Made by a program: the position numbers and the translations under genes. Positions 1 to 6,152 of a stretch of 8,488 bases of DNA are shown piece by piece. The stretch lies in contig JAUVOZ010000083.1 of the NCBI GenBank assembly GCA_030598885.1, positions 1-8,488 of the forward strand, given 5' to 3'. Each line of letters starts with the position of its first letter. Position 1 is the first letter of the stretch. The stretch is from Anaerolineae bacterium (lineage in GTDB: Bacteria > Chloroflexota > Anaerolineae > Anaerolineales > E44-bin32). The notes under the pieces are model-generated. The model had not been told where the DNA came from. It made no database searches and was given only the letters and a program-made list of their open reading frames with translations.

Positions 1-886
1 AAGCGTGGGTAGGATTACTCGCTCCACCGCGGGCTAGCAGCAGATCGCGCATCGCCTCCCCGCTGATCTTCTCCACTCCTTCAAAGGTGCCTGAGGAATA
101 GTTTCGCGTCGGAATACCGCCAAAGCCATCGATCATGCTAGTCATCGCTGCCGTGCCGTAGTTGGCATAACTGGCAGTTTGCGGATGATCAATGAGCTCT
201 TTGGTGTAATGCTTTTGCGCCGCCTTGAAGAGCTCAGGGTCGGCTAGCGGCGGTTTCTCCCCACCTGAGCTGTCGATTACGATTGCCTTGAGATGTTTAG
301 CTCCCATTACCGCGCCGAGTCCGCCACGGGCGCTGATGCGTGATGGTTCCCGGTCTTTGTCCAGGTTCTGTACGCCAGCTGCCGTCAGGCGCATCTCACC
401 ACCAGGACCGATGAGGGCAATCCCTACCTTAGGTCCGTAGCGTTCCAAGAGACGTTGGGTGGTCTGATACACGCCGAGACCGAATAGGTCATCCGCCGGA
501 TCATAGCGATCGCCATTGGCACTCAGGTGCAGGATCCACCATTTGTCTTCCGTCGGCGATCCTTCCAGGATCAGCACCTTGATCCCCAGGTGAACCAACT
601 TCAGTCCCGTCGAGCCGCCAGCATTGCTCTCCTTTACGCCCCCAGTAAGTGGGCTCTTTCCCCCTATCGAGATGCGGTCGCAAGAGGAAACCATATGTCC
701 CACCAGCAATCCAGGTGCGAAGATAAGTTTGTTGAATGGTCCAAGGGGGTCACAGGTTGCAGGAATTTCATCCAGCAGTATACGGGCGATCAAGCCGCGC
801 CCTCCGAGTTGTTCCCAGCCCACCGGAACATGTTCGTTGGTAACCACCCGCTCCCCTACGTCTGCCCGCCACACTTGAACTTCCAT
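1..886 (-). CDS. aor: Aldehyde:ferredoxin oxidoreductase (tungsten enzyme), N-terminal half, runs off window
   Basis: Known for the family: AOR oxidises aldehydes to carboxylic acids with ferredoxin as acceptor, using a tungstopterin cofactor and one 4Fe-4S cluster in the cytoplasm. Seen: about 295 residues of a protein usually near 600. They include GGRGL (residues 28-32), SNAGG (87-91), the segment ARGGLGAVMGAKHLKAI (about 186-202) and GIPTRN (about 257-262), all typical of the N-terminal cofactor-binding domain. The last visible residues are SNPTHA and the next codon begins with T, which fits the first cluster cysteine expected at this point, so the window cuts just before the Fe-S motif. 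Start: two adjacent ATG codons (889 and 886) follow an AGGAG at 893-897. The second has 5-base spacing and is preferred; the first has only 2. The gene lies 92 bases after the aminotransferase with no clear promoter or terminator between, so co-transcription is likely. The frame is clean throughout. The natural aldehyde cannot be read from the sequence. Confidence 0.93.
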   Translation of the reverse strand, partial: MEVQVWRADVGERVVTNEHVPVGWEQLGGRGLIARILLDEIPATCDPLGPFNKLIFAPGLLVGHMVSSCDRISIGGKSPLTGGVKESNAGGSTGLKLVHLGIKVLILEGSPTEDKWWILHLSANGDRYDPADDLFGLGVYQTTQRLLERYGPKVGIALIGPGGEMRLTAAGVQNLDKDREPSRISARGGLGAVMGAKHLKAIVIDSSGGEKPPLADPELFKAAQKHYTKELIDHPQTASYANYGTAAMTSMIDGFGGIPTRNYSSGTFEGVEKISGEAMRDLLLARGGASNPTHA

Positions 887-978
887 CATTACTCCTCTCG
901 TAAACGAAAAGGTAGTCGGTAGAAAGGATCACGATTGCACGCCTTGATTAAATGGAGGAACGTGTTAAATTTCGTCGG

Positions 979-2253
979 TTATCCAGCGACCTTTGCCAAT
1001 GCCCGCTCAAATATCGCCAGCCCTTCCTCTATTTGCTCGGCGGATACCACAAGCGGTGGGATGAAGCGAATAGTGTTGTCCCATGTCCCGCAGGTAAGCA
1101 GGAGCAGTCGCTCCTCTTGGCATGCATGAACCACAGCTTTGGCGTTCTCTTTATCAGGCTTGCCGTCCAGACCGGTAAACTCCACTCCAACCATCAGTCC
1201 CAGGCCGCGGACATCGCCGATGCTGGGGTGACGCTCCTGAAGCCAGTGCAGCCCATCTATCAGCTGTTCGCCGCGCGCTTGAGAATTCTTTAGCAAGCCC
1301 TCTTCACGAATCACCTGGATAGTTGCTACCGCGGCTGCGCAGGCAACCGCGTTGCCGCCATATGTCCCGCCGTGTGATCCAGGAATCCACTCCCTCATCA
1401 TATCCATCCGTGCGATCACACCTGAGAGAGGCAATCCCGAAGCTAAGCCTTTTGCCATCACCATGATGTCCGGTGCGACATCATAGTGTTCATGGGCGAA
1501 CCAACGTCCTGTACGTCCAAAACCAGATTGGATTTCATCAACGATTAACAGGATGCCGTGCTCACCGCAGATCTTTTGCAGGCCCTTTAAAAATCCCGGT
1601 GGTGGTGGAACATATCCTCCCTCTCCAAGAACGGGCTCTACCAGCATGGCCGCAGTCTCCCATGGTGCGGATTGAGTAAGGAGTAAGAAACGCAACTCAT
1701 CGAGGCACCAATCTACCGTTTGCTGTGGCTCCCATCTATAGCGGTAGACGTATGGAAACGGTGCCACGAAGACGCCAGGCATCAGGGGTTGGTAGCCAGC
1801 GCGGTAGATGGTCTTACTGGTGGTCAGCGACATTGTTCCTACCGTGCGACCATGGAACGAGCCTTGGAAGACGATAATGTTGGGACGTCCTGTTGCCATT
1901 CGCGCCAGCTTTATGGCTCCCTCAACCGCCTCGGCACCACTATTGCTGAAGAAATACCCATCCAATTCTGGTCGGATGATCGTCCGCAACTCCCCTATGA
2001 GCTCCAAGAGGGGTGTATGAGCCACAATATTCACTTGGCCATGCAAGAGCTTACCTGCCTGTGCACGCACAGCCTCCACAACGCGCGGATGGCAATGACC
2101 CGTATTGGTCACTCCTATGCCGGAGGTGAAATCTAAGTAAGTGTTGTCCTGCTGGTCGTAGAGATAACAACCTTCCCCGCGCACCCCGATAATGTCGGTA
2201 TATCGGTACCAGACGGGTGATAGGTGTTTAATTCCTGTTCCACTTTTGTTCAT
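979..2253 (-). CDS. Class III PLP aminotransferase, 4-aminobutyrate aminotransferase (GabT)-like
   Basis: This is a fold-type I PLP enzyme of class III, which moves the terminal amino group of an omega-amino acid (GABA, ornithine, acetylornithine or similar) to a keto acid and leaves an aldehyde. Seen in the 424 residues, a full family length: SNSGAEA at 103-109 (phosphate/PLP contact), VDE at 238-240 with the PLP-ring aspartate D239, MAKGLASGLPLSG with the Schiff-base lysine K268, GEGGY with E211, and TIRFIPP with R396. The E211 and R396 pair matches the glutamate and substrate-carboxylate arginine of GABA and ornithine aminotransferases. The C-terminal LLLLTCGT...NTIRF pattern is more GabT-like than ArgD-like. 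The ATG at 2253 has AGGAGGG (2261-2267) seven bases upstream. A TATAAT box lies about 85 bases upstream. The immediate downstream gene is an aldehyde oxidoreductase, which could consume the aldehyde product. Family is certain; the amino donor is inferred, and ornithine, beta-alanine or a diamine remain possible. Confidence 0.93.
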   Translation of the reverse strand: MNKSGTGIKHLSPVWYRYTDIIGVRGEGCYLYDQQDNTYLDFTSGIGVTNTGHCHPRVVEAVRAQAGKLLHGQVNIVAHTPLLELIGELRTIIRPELDGYFFSNSGAEAVEGAIKLARMATGRPNIIVFQGSFHGRTVGTMSLTTSKTIYRAGYQPLMPGVFVAPFPYVYRYRWEPQQTVDWCLDELRFLLLTQSAPWETAAMLVEPVLGEGGYVPPPPGFLKGLQKICGEHGILLIVDEIQSGFGRTGRWFAHEHYDVAPDIMVMAKGLASGLPLSGVIARMDMMREWIPGSHGGTYGGNAVACAAAVATIQVIREEGLLKNSQARGEQLIDGLHWLQERHPSIGDVRGLGLMVGVEFTGLDGKPDKENAKAVVHACQEERLLLLTCGTWDNTIRFIPPLVVSAEQIEEGLAIFERALAKVAG

Positions 2254-2337
2254 TGCTCAGCCCTCCTAAGGGTTCAAACAATAGGAGCCGATGAAAGGTC
2301 CACGATTAAACATATGACCTACAATTACACTAAGAAG

Positions 2338-2364
2338 ATTATAGCTTAGACGAAATCAATACAA
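2338..2364 (-). promoter_or_regulatory. Probable sigma-70/sigma-A promoter of the aminotransferase-AOR unit
   Basis: On the minus strand a perfect TATAAT lies at 2338-2343, with a TTGTAT candidate -35 at 2359-2364. The 15-base spacer is short, so the -35 assignment is weak while the -10 is good. Transcription would begin near 2331 and leave a leader of about 78 bases before the ATG at 2253. The surrounding DNA is AT-rich and noncoding. Confidence 0.5.
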
Positions 2365-2575
2365 GTATATTGTTAACTTCTTCCCCAACAAACCACTAAG
2401 GGAAAAAGTTTACATAAATGGCTATGTTCTCTTTGCCTTACTTGTCTACTATACGCGCGATGAGATTGATGCTTACGGCCAACATTTAATGAGGGTCGTG
2501 CCGGTGTCGGAGGCTACATTCTTGATGCAGAATGCTAAGTACAACGGTACTAGAAGCAGGAGAATACGAGGGCCA

Positions 2576-2696
2576 TGATCAAGGCGGCTAAAAAAACTTG
2601 ATCAGTATTGACCTGTGTATTGCGGGTGGGGGAACCCATTACAATACAATCACTTCGTTCGATACATCACTATGAACCGATTCTCCGATATCGAAC
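2576..2696. repeat. Three consecutive inverted repeats in the noncoding gap downstream of the cDPGS-like gene
   Basis: Three separate perfect inverted repeats lie side by side. TGATCAAG (2576-2583) pairs with CTTGATCA (2597-2604). TGTATTG (2616-2622) pairs with CAATACA (2642-2648), with an inner GGGT/ACCC stem at 2624-2627 and 2634-2637. GTTCGATA (2657-2664) pairs with TATCGAAC (2689-2696). On the minus strand a run of seven T sits inside the first loop rather than after a stem, so none is a standard intrinsic terminator. They could form a structured 3' end for the upstream transcript, a small RNA, or protein-binding sites. The rest of the gap (2254-2575 and 2697-2746) shows no gene I can support beyond the promoter at 2338-2364. 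Confidence 0.5.
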
Positions 2697-2746
2697 CCTA
2701 CATAACCTTAGAACTATCAACACCTCGACGATGGCATAAAATCCAA

Positions 2747-4087
2747 TTATCCGAGGTTACGTTCCTCGATGAAATCCTCCAAAACACCGGTAAGATTGGG
2801 GCGTCCGATCTCCTGCAGATTATAGTAAACCCGGGTGAAGGGTTTCTTGATCTTGATAATCCGACTTAGATCGATGGGTGTGCCAATCACCACCGCATCA
2901 CACTCGGTGTTGTTGATTGTGGCTTCAAGGTCTTTTAGCTGCTGCTCACCGTACCCAAATGCCGGCAAGAGGGTTCCGATATCCGGATAAGTCGCAAAAG
3001 TCTCAAACAGTCTGCCGACTAAATACGGTCGTGGATCGACAAACCCAGCCGCGCCAAACTTCTGGGCTGCAACAATGGCCGCACCGATCTTCATCTCCCC
3101 ATGGGTAAGGGTCGGACCGTCTTCGACCGCCAGCACCATCTTGCCCTTGACCACCGACTGATCATCAATATCAAGGGCTGACGCAGCGTCAATGACAACC
3201 GCGTCGGGATTCACCACGGCGATATTCTTGCGAACGGTTTCAATACCGGCTAAATCGGCACTGTCGATCTTATTGATCACCACCACATCGGCGATTCTCA
3301 AAGTGATTTCGCCCGGGTAGTAGCGCAGTTCGTGACCAGGTCGGTGCGGATCGACCACGGTCACTTGTAGGTCAGCTACGTAAAACGGGAAGTCGTTGTT
3401 TCCCCCGTCCCAGATGATCACATCGCAGCCGTCGGGATCGTTCTCAGCTTCCCTCAGGATTGCCTCATAATCTACGCCAGCGTAAATAACATTGCCGCGC
3501 ACGATGTGAGGTTCATATTCTTCCATTTCCTCGACGGTGCATTTATGTTTCTCCAGATCAGACAACTCGGCATAACGCTGCACCCTCTGGGCGACAAGGT
3601 CTCCATAGGGCATGGGGTGGCGAATGGCTACGACCTTCAAGCCCTTCTCCATCAAGATCTCAATGATCCTGCGCGAAGTCTGGCTCTTGCCACACCCTGT
3701 CCGAACAGCGCACACCGAAATAACCGGTTTGGTGCTCTTGATCTGGGTGTCCTTGGGCCCCAGCAGCACGAAGCTAGCGCCGGCGGCCTCCACAATAGCA
3801 CCGACGGACATAACATGCTGATAGGAAATATCACTATAAGAGAAAGTACATTCGTCGACCTTCAGCTCCTTGATTAGCTTAGGAAGGTCTTCCTCGGCAT
3901 AAACCGGAACACCTTCTGGATATAATTCCCCGGCCAGTTCAGGCGGGTATCTGCGGTCTTTTATATCCGGGATTTGGGCCGCGGTAAAGGCGACAACGTT
4001 ATAGGCCTCATTGTCGCGGTAGTATGAGTTGAAGTTATGAAAATCCCTCCCAGCTGCGCCGATGATGATCACGTTCCTCTTCAACAT
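2747..4087 (-). CDS. Cyclic 2,3-diphosphoglycerate synthetase-like P-loop GTPase/ATPase
   Basis: The 446 residues match the general plan of the cyclic 2,3-diphosphoglycerate synthetase family, described from methanogens, where it closes the ring of 2,3-diphosphoglycerate using ATP. Seen: an N-terminal Rossmann-like segment opening with NVIIIGAAGRDFHNFNSYYRD (residues 5-25), a P-loop SVCAVRTGCGKSQTSR (124-139) with K134 and S135, WDGGNND (226-232), VVDPHRPGHE (244-253), and NKID (272-275), a guanine-specificity type motif of SIMIBI-class P-loop proteins. Length is close to the archaeal enzyme. Start: an ATG exists at 4099, but GGAGG at 4093-4097 lies inside that extension and sits five bases before the ATG at 4087, so 4087 is preferred. 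It follows ornithine carbamoyltransferase by 70 bases and probably shares its promoter. Cyclic diphosphoglycerate is not a usual bacterial metabolite, so the reaction here may differ, and a role linked to carbamoyl phosphate or ornithine is an inference from context only. Confidence 0.85.
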   Translation of the reverse strand: MLKRNVIIIGAAGRDFHNFNSYYRDNEAYNVVAFTAAQIPDIKDRRYPPELAGELYPEGVPVYAEEDLPKLIKELKVDECTFSYSDISYQHVMSVGAIVEAAGASFVLLGPKDTQIKSTKPVISVCAVRTGCGKSQTSRRIIEILMEKGLKVVAIRHPMPYGDLVAQRVQRYAELSDLEKHKCTVEEMEEYEPHIVRGNVIYAGVDYEAILREAENDPDGCDVIIWDGGNNDFPFYVADLQVTVVDPHRPGHELRYYPGEITLRIADVVVINKIDSADLAGIETVRKNIAVVNPDAVVIDAASALDIDDQSVVKGKMVLAVEDGPTLTHGEMKIGAAIVAAQKFGAAGFVDPRPYLVGRLFETFATYPDIGTLLPAFGYGEQQLKDLEATINNTECDAVVIGTPIDLSRIIKIKKPFTRVYYNLQEIGRPNLTGVLEDFIEERNLG

Positions 4088-4130
4088 TGCGTCCTCCATT
4101 TTTTATTAGTGAGACTGCTGCGTCAATTTA

Positions 4131-4141
4131 GAGCCGACGCC
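4131..4141. repeat. 11-base repeat GAGCCGACGCC, copy 1 (ornithine carbamoyltransferase-cDPGS gap)
   Basis: This exact 11-base word recurs at 5249-5259, so the two copies bracket the ornithine carbamoyltransferase gene, one on each side in noncoding DNA. This copy lies 17 bases beyond the carbamoyltransferase stop, next to a small stem at 4143-4158 (ATCG...CGAT arms) that begins at the stop codon. A shared regulatory or RNA-processing site is possible; chance is not excluded. Confidence 0.4.
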
Positions 4142-4157
4142 TATCGCTTGCCAACGA

Positions 4158-5159
4158 TCAACTTCCCAGTGTTGCTACCATCACCGCCTTGATTGTATGA
4201 AGCCGGTTTTCTGCTTCGTCAAAGACAATCGATGCCGGCGATTCAAAGACTTCTTCGGTCACTTCCATTGCCTCCAGACCGAATTTCTGGTAAACCTCTT
4301 CTCCGATAATGGTCTGTCGATTATGAAAGGCCGGCAGACAATGCATGAACTTCACATCAGGATTACCGGTCTTCTCCATCGCCTCTTTGTTCACCTGATA
4401 TGGCTTTAATAATTTTGTCCTCTCCTGCCAGACTTCTTCTGGCTCACCCATCGAGACCCATACGTCGGTAGCCAGAAAATCGCACCCTTTCACCCCAATG
4501 TCCAGATCCTCGGTGATAGTGATGCGCGCCCCGGTCAGCTTGGCGATCTCTCGGGCTTTCTCAACCAGTTCCTTGTGTGGCTGGACGCTCTTGGGGGCTA
4601 CAGATCGATAATCCATCCCCATTTTTGCAGCTCCCACCAGTAAGGAATTACCCATGTTGTTGCGGGCATCGCCCAGGTAGGCAAAGGTGACCTGTTTCAG
4701 CGGTTTACTGCTGTGCTCCATCATAGTCAACATATCCGCCAGCACCTGTGTCGGGTGATATTCTGTGGTCAGACCGTTCCAGACGGGAACGCCTGCGTAT
4801 TTGGCTAACTCCTCTACTCGCTCCTGGCCATAGCCCCGGTATTCAATGCCATCGTACATGCGGCCCAACACCCGGGCAGTATCCATCATCGTTTCTTTTG
4901 TACCAAGCTGTGAGCCAGTTGGACCTAGGAAGGTGACGTGAGCGCCCTGATCATAAGCTGCCGTCTCAAACGCGCACCGTGTTCGGGTTGAGGCTTTCTC
5001 AAAGATGAGCGCAATGTTCTTGCCATTCAACTTTTGTTGTTCGGTCCCGGCGTATTTAGCCTTCTTAAGATCCGCAGAGAGATTGAGCAGGAAGGAGATC
5101 TCGTTGGGTGTGAAATCCAACAACTTTAAGAAATGTCGGTTTATGAGGTTAAAGGCCAT
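4158..5159 (-). CDS. argF: Ornithine carbamoyltransferase
   Basis: The enzyme joins carbamoyl phosphate and ornithine to citrulline plus phosphate in arginine synthesis, and runs in reverse in the arginine deiminase pathway. Seen in 333 residues, the normal length: the carbamoyl-phosphate site STRTR (57-61), HPTQ (135-138), the second-domain DARNNMG (164-170), the ornithine-binding DVWVSMGE (232-239) and HCLPAFH (273-279) with the active-site C274. All key residues are present, so it should be active. The sequence is of the E. coli ArgF/ArcB type (GPTGSQLG, MYDGIEYRGYGQE), a group that includes both biosynthetic and catabolic enzymes, so direction cannot be settled; arcB is the alternative name. 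No arginine deiminase or carbamate kinase is in the window. The ATG at 5159 has AGGAGG (5164-5169) four bases upstream. Its own promoter and a leader hairpin lie upstream, and the cDPGS-like gene follows as the probable second gene of the operon. Confidence 0.96.
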   Translation of the reverse strand: MAFNLINRHFLKLLDFTPNEISFLLNLSADLKKAKYAGTEQQKLNGKNIALIFEKASTRTRCAFETAAYDQGAHVTFLGPTGSQLGTKETMMDTARVLGRMYDGIEYRGYGQERVEELAKYAGVPVWNGLTTEYHPTQVLADMLTMMEHSSKPLKQVTFAYLGDARNNMGNSLLVGAAKMGMDYRSVAPKSVQPHKELVEKAREIAKLTGARITITEDLDIGVKGCDFLATDVWVSMGEPEEVWQERTKLLKPYQVNKEAMEKTGNPDVKFMHCLPAFHNRQTIIGEEVYQKFGLEAMEVTEEVFESPASIVFDEAENRLHTIKAVMVATLGS

Positions 5160-5227
5160 TGTTCCTCCTTGGTAAGACCTGTTAGTTGAAAGGCTGCCAG
5201 GCTTGGTTGGTAAACTCGTTTTTTATT

Positions 5228-5267
5228 GAAAATAAAATCTATTGAGTGGAGCCGACGCCCCACAATA
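5228..5267 (-). terminator. Leader hairpin with U-rich tail before ornithine carbamoyltransferase (possible attenuator)
   Basis: In the RNA from the promoter at 5307-5334, the segment 5267-5240 can fold as UAUUG-UGGGG, loop CGUCGG, then CUCCA-CU-CAAUA: a ten-base-pair stem with one G-U pair and a two-base bulge. It is followed by GAUUUUAUUUUC (5239-5228). This resembles a weak intrinsic terminator placed about 70 bases before the start codon, hence a possible attenuator. The T run is interrupted, so it may instead be only a leader structure. The loop side contains the 11-base repeat shared with 4131-4141. Confidence 0.4.
5249..5259. repeat. 11-base repeat GAGCCGACGCC, copy 2 (inside leader hairpin)
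   Basis: Second exact copy of the word found at 4131-4141. Here it forms one arm and the loop of the leader hairpin upstream of ornithine carbamoyltransferase; the other copy lies just past that gene. Confidence 0.4.
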
Positions 5268-5306
5268 AACCGACGATGGTCCAATCTACCAGAACACCTT
5301 TTTCAT

Positions 5307-5334
5307 ATGATATTTTATTATCGAAAATTGTCAA
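5307..5334 (-). promoter_or_regulatory. Strong sigma-70/sigma-A promoter for the ornithine carbamoyltransferase operon
   Basis: The minus strand carries a perfect TTGACA at 5329-5334, a 16-base spacer, and TATCAT at 5307-5312 (five of six to consensus). Transcription would start near 5300 and give a leader of about 140 bases that contains the hairpin at 5228-5267. The upstream DNA is A/T-rich and holds a direct repeat at 5348-5387 that could act as an activator or repressor site or as an UP element. No clear ArgR box was found. Confidence 0.7.
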
Positions 5335-5347
5335 GCATTAATTTTGT

Positions 5348-5387
5348 ATATTCTAAAATAAAGGGTATGAAATATTCTGGAAATAAA
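5348..5387. repeat. AT-rich direct repeat upstream of the promoter
   Basis: On the plus strand ATATTCTAAAATAAA (5348-5362) and ATATTCTGGAAATAAA (5372-5387) repeat with starts 24 bases apart, about 14 bases upstream of the -35 box. The pair may be a regulator-binding site; low-complexity coincidence is also possible. Confidence 0.35.
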
Positions 5388-5773
5388 AACCAACGGGGTT
5401 TCTTCCGGTCGATCTGCTTCAGCAGTGAATATAGTAAAGAGGCATCGATTCATGTTTAATACGCCCTCTTCTTCACGCTGAGTTGGATCATTATGGATCC
5501 ATCACTGAGATCGTAATCACGATGAGTAGTTTACAATTCCAAGTTGACAATAAACTACCCGCCTATCCTGCTTTACTTTCCCCAGATAGGACAAGCACCC
5601 TGCGGGCTTTATCCAGACCCCCCTACTGCTTCACCGGTCATGATTCAGGCAATTCAGGACAACTTCCCACCTCTCGCTTCCCCGGATCAGGATAAAAGGT
5701 GTTGTTAAAATTGATAATCATCCAATAGAAGTAGTAGTTAATCGATGAGTGGACAACCTGGAATCCCGCTCAT
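5388..5773. other. Noncoding stretch between the amidinotransferase remnant and the promoter region
   Basis: I see no gene with recognisable protein similarity here. Small open frames exist on both strands but lack ribosome binding sites and family motifs. The stretch holds clustered inverted repeats (5526-5614) and the short direct repeat ATTCAGG-c-AATTCAGG near 5643-5658. It may be decayed sequence left from the event that truncated the neighbouring amidinotransferase gene. Confidence 0.4.
5526..5614. repeat. Run of three inverted repeats
   Basis: GTAGTTTA (5526-5533) pairs with TAAACTAC (5551-5558). CCTATC (5562-5567) pairs with GATAGG (5585-5590). An imperfect stem spans 5589-5614 (GGACAAGC against GGGCTTTATCC). 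They follow one another almost without gaps. No T run follows any stem on the minus strand, so they are not plain terminators. A small structured RNA or the end of a decayed mobile element would both fit. Confidence 0.4.
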
Positions 5774-6076
5774 TTAGAATCCCTCCACCTGCTTGGGGAA
5801 GTAATCCTCAAGCGTCCCTTCCCGGAGTACATCTGCCGTCGCACAATGCAAACCACCTCCAAATGGAGACACCTCATAGAAGGGCACCGGAACGACCTCC
5901 ATGCCATGCTTATCGAGCAACTCCATCACCGGCGTCTCGCTGGCTTCGACACAGACGGTCTTCGGATCGAGTACGAGAAGGTTGATATTCAGCCAGATGC
6001 TGCAGAAGGTCATCGGTCTATTCTTATCGAGCAATCTTGTGGATATGTAAATGATATCTGCCCCTGTGATGAATTG
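5774..6076 (-). pseudogene. Amidinotransferase (AGAT-like) C-terminal remnant, 5'-truncated
   Basis: The open frame of 100 residues corresponds to the C-terminal third of the glycine/inosamine-phosphate amidinotransferase family. These enzymes move the amidino group of arginine to an amine acceptor, releasing ornithine; related members hydrolyse guanidino compounds. Seen: RPMTFCSIWLNINLLVLDP (residues 20-38 of the frame), then EASETPVMELLDKHG, and GGGLHCATADVLREGTLEDY (73-92) with the catalytic-type cysteine at residue 78 after the conserved histidine. Full proteins are roughly 300-400 residues; here an in-frame TGA at 6077-6079 and then only about 75 bases separate the fragment from the permease stop, so the N-terminal two thirds, including the catalytic Asp and His, are missing. 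No ATG with a good ribosome binding site is present. It follows the importer operon, suggesting it was once its last gene. Whether it was AGAT, a ureido- or dimethylarginine-type hydrolase, or another member cannot be decided. Confidence 0.75.
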
Positions 6077-6152
6077 TCAATATTGGTCCATTCGAATTCT
6101 TGTTTATCCCATTAGTTGAAGGTGCTACCAAAGAGCTTCTTGTGAATCTCCG

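Noticed and set aside
952..2136. Several plus-strand open frames of 60-140 codons across the aminotransferase
   Set aside because: They are antisense to a gene with complete catalytic motifs, show no family motifs or ribosome binding sites, and have shadow-type composition.
2418..2489. Plus-strand 23-residue open frame in the noncoding gap
   Set aside because: Too short, no convincing ribosome binding site, no motif.
2590..2604. Intrinsic terminator using the T7 run on the minus strand
   Set aside because: The T run lies within the loop of the TGATCAAG/CTTGATCA repeat, about 20 bases past the preceding hairpin, so it does not have terminator geometry.
2615..2869. Plus-strand open frame of 84 codons
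   Set aside because: It overlaps the inverted-repeat region and the C-terminus of the cDPGS-like gene, lacks a ribosome binding site, and has no recognisable similarity.
4101..4126. Separate promoter for the cDPGS-like gene (TTGACG at 4121-4126 with an A-rich -10)
   Set aside because: No -10 match at acceptable spacing, and the start site would fall on the ribosome binding site; co-transcription with ornithine carbamoyltransferase is simpler.
5226..5695. Plus-strand open frames of 77 and 70 codons in the gap upstream of ornithine carbamoyltransferase
   Set aside because: They run across the promoter and the inverted repeats, have poor start contexts, and resemble no known protein.
5638..5721. 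Minus-strand 27-residue open frame downstream of the amidinotransferase remnant
   Set aside because: No ribosome binding site or family motif; consistent with chance in noncoding or decayed DNA.
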